DNA of 10,286 bases from an uncultured Bacteroidota bacterium (GTDB taxonomy: Bacteria > Bacteroidota > Bacteroidia > Chitinophagales > Chitinophagaceae), in assembly GCA_946479055.1 (NCBI GenBank), contig CAMLEX010000119.1:1-10286 (forward strand), in the 5' to 3' direction. Under the pieces are notes generated by a model. The model was given only the letters and a program-made list of their open reading frames with translations, ran no database searches and was not told the origin of the DNA. Below, piece by piece: positions 1 to 6,824 of the stretch (position 1 is the first letter of the stretch; every line of letters starts with the position of its first letter). Both the position numbers and the translations under genes were made by a program.

Positions 1-326
1 AAGCTGTTTTTAAATTTGCGGTAAAAGGCATGGCCGATGTAAGCGCTGAATTATTAGAAAGAAATAAACTTACCGGTGATGATATTGCCTGGCTGGTTCC
101 TCACCAGGCCAACCTGCGTATCATTGATGCCACTGCCAACCGCATGGGATTGCCCAAAGAAAAAGTAATGATCAATATTCAGAAATATGGTAACACTACG
201 GCGGCTACTATCCCCCTTTGTTTATGGGAATGGAGACATCAATTAAATAAAGGAGATAATATTGTATTAGCTGCTTTTGGTGGCGGATTTACATGGGGAG
301 CTACATTGGTGAAGTGGGAGTATTAA
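1..326 (+). CDS. fabH: Beta-ketoacyl-ACP synthase III (FabH), C-terminal part, cut by the window edge
   Basis: FabH condenses an acyl-CoA (acetyl-CoA or a branched primer) with malonyl-ACP and starts type II fatty-acid synthesis in the cytoplasm. Only the last ~107 residues are here; the first complete codon is at base 3 and the stop is TAA at 324-326. Family proteins are about 330 aa, so roughly two thirds, including the catalytic Cys, lie upstream of the window. Two members of the Cys-His-Asn catalytic triad are visible: His in the [10 protein letters not shown] motif and Asn in YGNTTAA. The C-terminal glycine-rich signature [11 protein letters not shown] is intact. An ATG at base 30 is internal and is not the start. 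The reading frame is clean to its stop. Identification is very secure; which FabH paralogue it is cannot be told from this fragment. Confidence 0.95.
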   Translation, partial: AVFKFAVKGMADVSAELLERNKLTGDDIAWLVPHQANLRIIDATANRMGLPKEKVMINIQKYGNTTAATIPLCLWEWRHQLNKGDNIVLAAFGGGFTWGATLVKWEY

Positions 327-829
327 AAACCAAGATTAAGGTATTAGATAGAAATGTTATTTACAGACAAAGGGATAACGAAATTAATTGTCAATTTTAA
401 TAATACCTGATAACTGGAAATTTTTAACAGGGATACATATACTGTTTTAAGTTTAAGTCCATAATTCCCTGCGTTTGATGTCTTACTACTTAATATTTAA
501 CACTGTTATTTTTTGTAAAATCTATCCCCGAGTTTGGTTTCGCATAGACAACCGGCAATAAAAACCGCGACGTAAGTACAGAAGAAACTGGCTTTTCTTT
601 TTTGGAGGAGACATATGATACAGCAATTATCAATACCATGCAAGTAGTAAGTTTTATTATCGGCCTCATGGTTGAATAATTATTAAAGTAACCTGATAAA
701 GACTCAACTGCTTTTCCCAGCTTGTATTACTGATCTATTTCTAAACCTAAATAGCGACCTTCAGGTTGAAGGTCGCTATTTAGGTTATTATTTAATGATG
801 ATTGCGACTATTACAATTATTATGTTTTT
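327..829. other. 503-bp intergenic spacer with no convincing gene
   Basis: This AT-rich spacer separates the ends of two convergent genes, fabH and the haloperoxidase-like gene. Its clearest structure is the hairpin at 744-786. A strong Shine-Dalgarno-like GGAGGAG at 604-610 stands 4 nt before an ATG at 615, but that frame stops after 10 codons. Another + frame is open from 548 to a TAA at 677-679 (43 codons, no good start). It could be a decayed gene tail or chance. No tRNA or known riboswitch is recognised. Confidence 0.6.
744..786. terminator. Perfect 19-bp hairpin between convergent genes, probable bidirectional terminator
   Basis: Arms 744-762 and 768-786 are exact reverse complements (AACCTAAATAGCGACCTTC and its complement) around a 5-nt loop, AGGTT. 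The hairpin lies 44 bp beyond the end of the haloperoxidase-like gene (minus strand) and about 420 bp beyond the fabH stop, where a shared terminator would be expected. Neither side carries a real T tract, so a classical intrinsic terminator is not fully satisfied. It may instead act as an RNA 3'-end stabiliser, or be a small palindromic repeat. Confidence 0.55.
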
Positions 830-2209
830 CTATTTTAAAAATTTTACTGTACTCAAAATATTCTGCGCCACTTTTTTGCCCTGCAAATTGCCTTTGTCGC
901 AAGATGCCTGGTAGTGAATACCGCCAAATACACGACTATCAGACATCTCCTTACCCATTTCATAAAATGAATTATAACTCCTGGCGGGCAGGCCGAGATA
1001 ATCGTAAGTATGCAGGGTGAATTGGAAATTATCGCCAAACACATCAGTAAGCATTTCTACCACAGCTGCATTATTTACAGCATGCGCCGATGGAAACTCC
1101 GGGTGGTTAGGTGTAGGGATTAATGGCGACCATGTGCTGTATCCCATCTCATTGCGGATATAGGTGATGGGGCGCACAAGATTGTAATTGTATTTATTTA
1201 TGAAGCAGATTGTAGATGCATCGTGCTGGCCCAGGCCTACTTTTACATAACTAAGGGCGGCTACCTCCAATGCAGGTTGTGCTTTAGCAAGCACTTGCGA
1301 TAATACGGCTACAAAATGACCACCTCCGGGGTAGCCGGGTGCATCCCGATGGTATATGGCCATGGCGGCTTGATCAGGGGTTAATACCAGTGATTTGTCG
1401 TACACGTCTTTTACCATGGCAAAAAATGGCGAAGCAGGATCAGTAGAATAAGCAGGCGGTGGTTCAAGAGCTGTACCGTTTGCAACACCGGGAACCAACA
1501 GCCGGCGTTGAATGGCATAAGGATTAACGGGTGGCGTAGGTGCGGTTGGTACCCAAAGCCCCGGGCCAACAGGAGGAACATACGGTGGATTTACATTTGC
1601 CGAACCATCGGTTGCAGCCCATGCAAAAACTCTTGAGGCTACTTCTTTTCCAAATGCAATAGACCGTTGTAATGTTGCAGCATCCACTTCACCTGCATAG
1701 ATTGCCTGCAAAGTATTTTCAAGATTATCAATATTGGTTTTGTTTATAGCAGATGTAGTTGGAAAAAGTTTTCGGTTCATTTCTGCCAGCGCAGCATTGG
1801 CACTGGCTGCCCAATGATATGCCTTACCGTGTTCAGTTACTGGCATGGCAGGAAAATCAGTCAGTTGATTTGCGAGTGATTGATAAGCGGGCATACCGGG
1901 TACAACTGATTCGTAAGTTGCGATACCGCAGTAGGCCTGTGCCCGGTCTGCACCTTGTGAGCCAGTACCTGCTGCCAGTGGTACCCGCAGCATATCAAGC
2001 TGCATATTGAGCCATCTGACAACTACATCGGAAGAAAATGTTTTGGCTTGTTTTAAATGACCATTCTCTTTAGTATTTTTTTGTGCTGATACAATTTCCC
2101 CCGGTTTGGATAATTCTTTGTTTACTTTCTGACAAGAAATAAGACCAAAAAAAACCAGGCTTAATGGCAACAACCATTCAGCAGGCAGGCGGTTGGTTAA
2201 TAGTTTCAT
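830..2209 (-). CDS. Vanadium-dependent haloperoxidase / PAP2 phosphatase superfamily lipoprotein
   Basis: A 459-aa protein. The N-terminus has a hydrophobic stretch ending in the lipobox LISC, so Cys26 is a likely lipidation site and the mature protein sits on the outer or periplasmic face of a membrane. A Pro-rich segment at about 208-262 contains the GPGLWVPTAPTPP type of sequence seen in haloperoxidase-like family members. The C-terminal half carries the oxyanion (vanadate or phosphate) pocket: Lys339 and Arg346 in NKYNYNLVRP, Ser374 and His376 in PEFPSAH, then Arg426 and His432 in SRVFGGIHY. These match the K-R-S-(G)-H-R-H set of vanadium chloroperoxidase, except that the usual SGH is SAH. 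Family members either oxidise halides with H2O2 or hydrolyse phosphate esters; sequence alone does not decide. The start ATG at 2207-2209 puts the signal peptide exactly at the N-terminus. It is a single gene, divergent from the barrel gene. Superfamily assignment is secure; the reaction is uncertain. Confidence 0.85.
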   Translation of the reverse strand: MKLLTNRLPAEWLLPLSLVFFGLISCQKVNKELSKPGEIVSAQKNTKENGHLKQAKTFSSDVVVRWLNMQLDMLRVPLAAGTGSQGADRAQAYCGIATYESVVPGMPAYQSLANQLTDFPAMPVTEHGKAYHWAASANAALAEMNRKLFPTTSAINKTNIDNLENTLQAIYAGEVDAATLQRSIAFGKEVASRVFAWAATDGSANVNPPYVPPVGPGLWVPTAPTPPVNPYAIQRRLLVPGVANGTALEPPPAYSTDPASPFFAMVKDVYDKSLVLTPDQAAMAIYHRDAPGYPGGGHFVAVLSQVLAKAQPALEVAALSYVKVGLGQHDASTICFINKYNYNLVRPITYIRNEMGYSTWSPLIPTPNHPEFPSAHAVNNAAVVEMLTDVFGDNFQFTLHTYDYLGLPARSYNSFYEMGKEMSDSRVFGGIHYQASCDKGNLQGKKVAQNILSTVKFLK

Positions 2210-2346
2210 TTTAAAAATTTTACTTGTTAAAAAAATTGGTTATTGACCTAAAACTAATTGCCGCGATTGCCTCAAATATTTTGTTTCGGCAGCACGAACT
2301 ATAAGAATGATACTAAGCTGAATAAAAGGGAGGTGTGCGAACGACA

Positions 2347-2369
2347 GGCGACGAATGACACTCGTCGCC
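2347..2369. repeat. Small GC-rich inverted repeat (8-bp stem, 7-nt loop)
   Basis: GGCGACGA (2347-2354) and TCGTCGCC (2362-2369) are exact reverse complements separated by ATGACAC. It stands out as a GC-rich island in an AT-rich divergent spacer, about 155 bp upstream of the barrel gene. On the + strand it is followed by a short A run. It could be an operator-like palindrome or the end of a small transcript. Its role is not known. Confidence 0.45.
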
Positions 2370-2456
2370 GAAAAAGGGCAACTGTCTTTTTATCACTGGT
2401 TTAATAAAATGAATAAATAACTTTAAGAAAGAAATCGCTTTTTAATGAAGCGCTTA

Positions 2457-2488
2457 TTTGCGTACCGCCTTTTGAAACTTACTCTTTG
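2457..2488 (+). promoter_or_regulatory. Candidate Bacteroidota-type promoter for the barrel-protein gene
   Basis: TTTG at 2457-2460 is followed after 19 nt by TACTCTTTG (2480-2488), close to the Bacteroidota -33 TTTG / -7 TAnnTTTG pair with its usual 19-21 nt gap. The -7 box has three rather than two bases between TA and TTTG, so the match is imperfect. It would place a transcription start about 30 bp upstream of the ATG at 2524. Confidence 0.35.
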
Positions 2489-2523
2489 ACTTATAACTGA
2501 TCATTAACCTTAAAACTTTTTTT

Positions 2524-3609
2524 ATGAAAAAGATTACTCTTCTTCTCCTTGGTTTTTTGTTTTTTGACCAAACAGTACAATCACAGGGCTGCATCGCCAT
2601 TCGCAACATTTCTGGTTTTGGCCAGTATAATCTTACGGATAATGCTTTTTCAACCACGGACTGGCAATTAAATATTACTACCCGTTATTTCAAGTCGTTC
2701 CGGGATTTTAAAGAAACAGTTGATCAAAAAACTCCTGAACAAAATGAATCAGTTGTTAAGTCGTATTCTATGGATATTTCAATAAGCAGGTTGATGAGAG
2801 ATGGCTGGTCACTTAACTTTAGCCTGCCGATTGCCTCAAATAGCCGGGAAGCCTCATTAGAACATGGCGGCCCCAACACAACAAGGCATACAACCAATTC
2901 ATTTGGAATCGGCGATATCCGCTTCACTGTTTACAAATGGTTATTGAAACCAACAGTAAAACAAAGAGGAAATATTCAATTAGGTTTGGGTCTTAAGCTC
3001 CCAACAGGCGATTATAAATACCAGGATTATTTCTACAGGAATGATTCAACAAAAGTACTTTCTGCTGTTAACCCTTCTATTCAATTGGGTGATGGAGGAA
3101 CAGGCATCATTACAGAATTGAATTTATTCTATATTTTAAATGCTGCAAGAACTATTAGCCTTTACGGTAACTTTTATTACCTGATAAATCCAAGAGAGCA
3201 AAACGGCGTTGCATTCACTGCTGGCAGAATACCTCCGCGGCTTGACAGCCTGGCAAACAATATAATACTTAGTGTACCTGATCAATTCTCTATCAGGTTG
3301 GGCGCTTACTACAATATTAAAAACTGGGCCTTTTCTGCCGGAATCAGAGATGAAGGCTCTCCGGTGGAAGACCTGGTTGGGGGTAGTGAGGGTATTCGCC
3401 GGGCCGGTCATAATTTGTCTGTAGAACCGGGCATAATTTATAAAATGAAAAAAGCTACTATTTATGCTTATGTTCCCATTATTGTAGACAGAAAAATAAG
3501 TCAGAATGTGCCGGACAAATTTAAAACAAAATACACAGGAACATACTTTGTAAGCCCGGGAGGATCTGGAAATTACCAGGTATTTGCCGGAGTTTTATTT
3601 AAGTTGTAA
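2524..3609 (+). CDS. Predicted outer-membrane beta-barrel protein (Phenol_MetA_deg-like)
   Basis: A 361-aa protein with an N-terminal signal peptide: Lys-Lys, then a Leu/Phe-rich core over residues 4-15, with likely cleavage near VQSQG at residues 19-22. The rest consists of alternating polar/hydrophobic strands, for example the SLNFSLPIAS, QLGLGLKLPTGDYKYQD and ISLYGNFYYLI segments, separated by polar loops. The protein ends in a short hydrophobic strand, YQVFAGVLFKL, as outer-membrane barrels do. The GLKLPTGD motif recalls the Phenol_MetA_deg-type barrels, often annotated as putative transporters; that family placement is from memory. There are no TonB-box or plug features, so it is not a TonB-dependent receptor. 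It lies 44 nt upstream of the twin-kinase operon and may be co-transcribed as a partner or target of that system. Substrate is unknown. Confidence 0.65.
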   Translation: MKKITLLLLGFLFFDQTVQSQGCIAIRNISGFGQYNLTDNAFSTTDWQLNITTRYFKSFRDFKETVDQKTPEQNESVVKSYSMDISISRLMRDGWSLNFSLPIASNSREASLEHGGPNTTRHTTNSFGIGDIRFTVYKWLLKPTVKQRGNIQLGLGLKLPTGDYKYQDYFYRNDSTKVLSAVNPSIQLGDGGTGIITELNLFYILNAARTISLYGNFYYLINPREQNGVAFTAGRIPPRLDSLANNIILSVPDQFSIRLGAYYNIKNWAFSAGIRDEGSPVEDLVGGSEGIRRAGHNLSVEPGIIYKMKKATIYAYVPIIVDRKISQNVPDKFKTKYTGTYFVSPGGSGNYQVFAGVLFKL

Positions 3610-3653
3610 TTTTTGGTAGCCAACATTCAAAATCAGGCGCACAAAATAATTTG

Positions 3654-4790
3654 ATGACGCTGACTGAATTTATATTTTCCAATCAATTAAAACACAGGCT
3701 TGCCAGGCACCTGGCATTGTGGATTGCTTTTTCTGTGTATTTTTTTATTGTAAATTTTTTCCCGCGAAATGCAAATGATCTTGTTGCTTCAAAAACATAT
3801 TTGGAAGCATTTCAGAAAATGATCTATATACCTGTTAGTATTTTTTCCGTTTATATATCCATTTACTTTTTATTGCCACGATTCATTTTAAAAGAAAAAT
3901 ATTTCGGATTTTTTATTTTATTCTTTTGCTTATGCTTAATTAATCTGGCCAATGCATATTTACTGACAAAACTATTGGTTCAGTTTACTCAATCACTTCC
4001 TTTTCGGCAACTGCCCGTGCAGATTACCATTTTTCAACCTGTCATTTATGGATTAGGGCTCGGGCTTACTGCCAGCGGGTTTGCCATTATTATTAAGTTA
4101 TTGAAGATCCGGTACCTCAAACAACAAGAAAATGAACGACTGCAGCAGCAGAAGATCAGCACCGAACTTCAAATGATCAAAACCAATTTTCATCCTCATT
4201 TTCTTTCTGATGCATTACAGAATATTTCTGATCTCATCCGTAATCATTCAACGCAGTCAGCGGCTGTAATATTAAAATTATCCGATTTGCTGAGTTATAT
4301 TTTATATAAAAATGAAGAAGAGTTAATACCGCTGGAGCAGGAACTGCAGATGCTGAGGGATTACCTGGATCTTGAAAAAACTTTTTACGGCAACCGGATT
4401 GTGATCAATCTGAAAGAACAGGGAGATATAACCGGAAAAACCATAGCGCCGTTAATCTTACTTTCCTTGGTTCAGAATTGCTGTGAACAGTTTCTCATAT
4501 CCTTGCAGCAAAGGCTCAATATTGATATAGAAACAAAAGCAGAAGAAAGAAAATTTATTTTCCGGCTTAGTTGTAATGGTTATTACGAAAATATAAACGG
4601 TATTCCGCGTCAAAATACGGGGTTAAACCAGGCCTTACGTAGAATACAAGTGACCTATCCCGGTAAACACAAATTAGAAGCACATTCAGAAAATGGTTTT
4701 TTCTCCATGTTGCTTATTCTCGAGCCGGAAGTGGTTTCTCAAGACCTTCTAAAGAAATCAGAAGAAAAAACCTTGTATGAACCTGCATGA
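3654..4790 (+). CDS. LytS-type sensor histidine kinase with degenerate ATPase motifs (probable pseudokinase)
   Basis: A 378-aa inner-membrane protein. Four hydrophobic segments (about 20-36, 56-75, 83-108 and 126-150) lead into a coiled-coil-like linker (about 155-178) and a His_kinase domain of the LytS/YehU family. The H-box is FHPHFLSDALQN: the phospho-accepting His182 is kept, but the usual FLFNxLNN becomes FLSDALQN. The ATP-binding part is clearly eroded. The N-box VENCFKHG of the neighbouring kinase reads VQNCCEQF (273-280) here, and GIGLANV reads NTGLNQA (321-327). Its own ATP binding is therefore doubtful, while His182 might still accept phosphate from a partner. The start is ATG 3654 rather than the TTG at 3651, because it aligns with the paralogue (MTLTEFIFSN against MNLHELIFSK). 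It overlaps the next kinase by 14 nt. The frame is intact with no stops, so this is divergence and not pseudogenisation. Confidence 0.85.
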   Translation: MTLTEFIFSNQLKHRLARHLALWIAFSVYFFIVNFFPRNANDLVASKTYLEAFQKMIYIPVSIFSVYISIYFLLPRFILKEKYFGFFILFFCLCLINLANAYLLTKLLVQFTQSLPFRQLPVQITIFQPVIYGLGLGLTASGFAIIIKLLKIRYLKQQENERLQQQKISTELQMIKTNFHPHFLSDALQNISDLIRNHSTQSAAVILKLSDLLSYILYKNEEELIPLEQELQMLRDYLDLEKTFYGNRIVINLKEQGDITGKTIAPLILLSLVQNCCEQFLISLQQRLNIDIETKAEERKFIFRLSCNGYYENINGIPRQNTGLNQALRRIQVTYPGKHKLEAHSENGFFSMLLILEPEVVSQDLLKKSEEKTLYEPA

Positions 4791-5931
4791 ATTGATATTC
4801 TCAAAGGGCCGATACAGGCTTTTCCGTCATCTTATTTTTTGGATGGCCTGGATATTATTTTCAGCTATGGTACAATTAACAAACTTTAAACCGGGCCAAA
4901 TGGCCCTGGGGGATCTGGTTCTTTATCAAATGATTCGTTCCGTAACAAGGCTGCCCTCTTTTGTTCTGTTTTGTTATGTAACTGTGTATTTTCTGGTACC
5001 GATATTTATCCCAAAACGAAAATATATATACTTCTCCCTTTGCTTCATATTATTTGCGTTTATAGTATACTGGTTAAACTATTTTTTTCTGGCTCCCACA
5101 TTTAACCTACCCGCAAATATTGTCGGGAATCAATTCCAAAGTATGCCGATAACTCCATTTATCAGAAAATTTTTCAGCTTTTACTCTAATATAAATTTCA
5201 CGGGAGCTATTCCTGCCTGCTGCCTGATGCTGGCCATAAAGTATTATAAAGATTGGTACAAAAAACAAAGCGAAGGTGAAATGCTCATCCGGGAAAATAA
5301 GCAGGCTGAATTGCAATTGCTGAAGGCACAAATTCATCCACATTTTTTATTCAATACGTTGAATAATATTTATTCTTTTACACTTACGGAATCACCACAA
5401 GCTGCAGGGCTGGTAGATAAATTATCCGGCATGATTGATTATATAACCACTGAAGGAGAAAAATCTTTTGTACCGGTTGAAAAGGAAATCCAGTTGATAA
5501 ATGATTATATCGGACTTGAAAAAGTTCGTTATGGAGATCGCCTGGATATGCAGGTGGAAATAAATGGAGAGTACAAAAATAAAATGATTGCTCCGCTGCT
5601 TATGATTCCGTTTGTAGAAAATTGTTTTAAACACGGCGCAAGCGTTATGCGGGGGCAACAATGGATCAGGCTGAGCATACAAATAAAAGAAGATCAGCTT
5701 GATTTCCATCTGAGCAACAGCAAACCTCCACAAACGATCAACCCAACTAATAAAAAAGGAATTGGGCTGGCAAATGTGCAGAAAAGATTACAACTGCTTT
5801 ATTCTGGAAAACATTTTTTAAAAATAGAATCAACAAGCGACACTTATACTGTTCACCTCGGGGTTAGTTTGCAAGAGCTTCCTGAATCGGAGCGTGAATA
5901 TAAGCTGATACCAAAACTTCAACCTGCTTAA
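4777..5931 (+). CDS. LytS/YehU-family sensor histidine kinase (intact motifs)
   Basis: A 384-aa inner-membrane sensor kinase, predicted to phosphorylate the LytTR regulator encoded next. There are four hydrophobic segments, at about 18-36, 59-77, 83-108 and 139-157. A linker with a coiled-coil look (about 165-185) follows. The H-box QIHPHFLFNTLNNI has the phospho-accepting His189. The N-box VENCFKHG (280-287, Glu281/Asn282/His286) and the G-box KGIGLANVQKRLQLLY (from 327) are complete, so catalysis is expected. There is no recognisable extracytoplasmic sensor domain; the stimulus is presumably sensed in the membrane or through a partner. The ATG at 4777 is inside the end of the preceding gene (14-nt overlap), implying translational coupling. 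Topology and N-terminus resemble the preceding kinase, consistent with tandem duplication. The ligand cannot be inferred. Confidence 0.93.
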   Translation: MNLHELIFSKGRYRLFRHLIFWMAWILFSAMVQLTNFKPGQMALGDLVLYQMIRSVTRLPSFVLFCYVTVYFLVPIFIPKRKYIYFSLCFILFAFIVYWLNYFFLAPTFNLPANIVGNQFQSMPITPFIRKFFSFYSNINFTGAIPACCLMLAIKYYKDWYKKQSEGEMLIRENKQAELQLLKAQIHPHFLFNTLNNIYSFTLTESPQAAGLVDKLSGMIDYITTEGEKSFVPVEKEIQLINDYIGLEKVRYGDRLDMQVEINGEYKNKMIAPLLMIPFVENCFKHGASVMRGQQWIRLSIQIKEDQLDFHLSNSKPPQTINPTNKKGIGLANVQKRLQLLYSGKHFLKIESTSDTYTVHLGVSLQELPESEREYKLIPKLQPA

Positions 5932-5932
5932 T

Positions 5933-6652
5933 ATGAATGGAAAAAAAATTATCTGCTTAGCCGTAGATGACGAGCCGCCGGCACTGGAAGTCCTGAAAAA
6001 ATTCATTACTTCTGTGCATTCATTAGAACTGGCTGGAACCTGCTCAGATGCAATTGAGGCTATCAATTTTCTTCAGTCCAAACCGGTTGATCTTATTTTC
6101 CTGGATATAAAAATGCCGGAACTTTTAGGTACTGATTTTATCCGGGCACTGAAAAATCCTCCTAAAGTAATCTTCACAACAGCCTACCGAAAATATGCAA
6201 TCGAGGGATTTGAACTGGATGCTGTTGACTATTTATTAAAACCCGTCTCCTTTGATCGTTTTCTAAAAGCTGTAAGTAAAGTAATGCAAACTCCATTGAC
6301 GGACACGGAACATGAAGATGAAATACAAAACAGTAAACCAGTTGCTCCCGGCTATATTAGTTTTCGCAGTGACCGAAAAATGATAAAAGTTGCTTTGAAT
6401 GATATTTTATATATAGAGAGTATTAAGGATTATATTAAAGTAGTTACTGTAACAAATACTGTCATCACAAAGCAATCCATTTCTTCAGTAGAAGAAATGT
6501 TACCCAAAAAGATGTTCATACGAATTCACCGTTCTTATATTGTTTCATTGAATAAAATTGAATCCTACAATCATGAGTTAGTGTGGATTGCTAAACAAGA
6601 GCTCCCCATCAGTCGGATGTATCGTCATGAAGTAGAATCTGTATTAAAATGA
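5933..6652 (+). CDS. LytTR-family response regulator
   Basis: A 239-aa cytoplasmic two-component regulator. The receiver domain spans about 6-120, with acidic pocket Asp12/Asp13, phospho-acceptor Asp58 in FLDIKMPE, the Thr83/Ala84 switch position in FTTAY, and Lys103 in LLKPV. A polar linker at about 121-138 leads to a LytTR DNA-binding domain (about 140-238) with the typical YIESIKDYIKV and RIHRSYIVSLNKIE segments. Such regulators bind direct repeats upstream of their targets. The ATG lies one base after the TAA of the intact kinase, so the two are translationally coupled and should be cognate partners. Targets are unknown; the barrel gene upstream of the operon is the obvious candidate, by inference only. 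Confidence 0.95.
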   Translation: MNGKKIICLAVDDEPPALEVLKKFITSVHSLELAGTCSDAIEAINFLQSKPVDLIFLDIKMPELLGTDFIRALKNPPKVIFTTAYRKYAIEGFELDAVDYLLKPVSFDRFLKAVSKVMQTPLTDTEHEDEIQNSKPVAPGYISFRSDRKMIKVALNDILYIESIKDYIKVVTVTNTVITKQSISSVEEMLPKKMFIRIHRSYIVSLNKIESYNHELVWIAKQELPISRMYRHEVESVLK

Positions 6653-6770
6653 ATCAATGCAGGGGTTCAACCATAAAATCAAAGCAGCGGGCTTATAGTA
6701 TCTTGCCTGGTGGTAACCTGCACTCATCCGGCCTTCTTCCAGTTGCGCTTATTGCAAGTATATACTCTTT
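6644..6770. repeat. Possible interspersed intergenic repeat
   Basis: This segment between the regulator and the PLP-enzyme gene is GC-richer than the flanking leader. It contains a - strand frame at 6644-6727 of 27 codons (begins MSAGYHQARYYKP), the sort of small meaningless peptide that dispersed repeats produce in Bacteroidota genomes. Only one copy lies in this window, so repeat status is a guess to be tested against the genome. I do not call the small frame a gene. No known riboswitch (SAM-I, SAM-II, cobalamin) is recognised here despite the Cys/Met enzyme downstream. Confidence 0.25.
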
Positions 6771-6796
6771 ATTTTCACCTTATTCATTTAGCTTTG
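6765..6796 (+). promoter_or_regulatory. Candidate promoter of the PLP-enzyme gene
   Basis: TAGCTTTG at 6789-6796 is an exact match to the Bacteroidota -7 consensus TAnnTTTG and stands 28 nt before the ATG at 6825. The -33 element is weak: CTCTTTA at 6765-6771 is the nearest approximation to TTTG, with a slightly short gap. This suggests that the gene has its own promoter and is not read only from the signalling operon. Confidence 0.5.
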
Positions 6797-6824
6797 AAAA
6801 TTATGATATAAAAAAATATTTCTA

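Larger units (their letters stand above)
2210..2523. other. 314-bp divergent intergenic region
   Basis: This region holds the 5' leaders of two divergent genes, the haloperoxidase-like lipoprotein (left) and the barrel protein (right). It contains a small GC-rich hairpin (2347-2369) and a candidate promoter for the right-hand gene (2457-2488). No reading frame in it resembles a gene. The last ~60 bp before the right-hand ATG are very T-rich and carry no Shine-Dalgarno sequence, as is usual in Bacteroidota. Confidence 0.6.

Noticed and set aside
802..1020. Plus-strand frame of about 72 codons overlapping the 3' end of the haloperoxidase-like gene
   Set aside because: It lies opposite the conserved Arg/His active-site region of a real gene, has no domain, and is a shadow.
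2477..2495. Direct repeat ACTTA at 2477 and 2489 as a LytTR binding site before the barrel gene
   Set aside because: The 5-bp repeats at 12-bp spacing do not fit the roughly 20-bp periodicity of known LytTR sites and are easily chance in AT-rich DNA.
3136..3411. Minus-strand frame of about 91 codons opposite the barrel gene
   Set aside because: It overlaps a well-supported coding region and its translation resembles no known family.
3610..3653. Hairpin TTGG-TAG-CCAA as a terminator after the barrel gene
   Set aside because: A 4-bp stem with a 3-nt loop is too weak, so it gives no evidence against read-through into the kinase genes.
3654..4790. First kinase as a frameshifted pseudogene
   Set aside because: The frame is uninterrupted over 378 codons and keeps the phospho-acceptor motif and membrane segments. 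The changes are substitutions, not disruptions.
5422..5733. Minus-strand frame of about 103 codons opposite the intact kinase
   Set aside because: It is antisense to a clearly conserved ATPase domain and has no recognisable domain. It is a coding shadow.
6653..6824. SAM or other riboswitch upstream of the Cys/Met enzyme
   Set aside because: The conserved cores of SAM-I, SAM-II and cobalamin riboswitches were looked for by eye and not seen.
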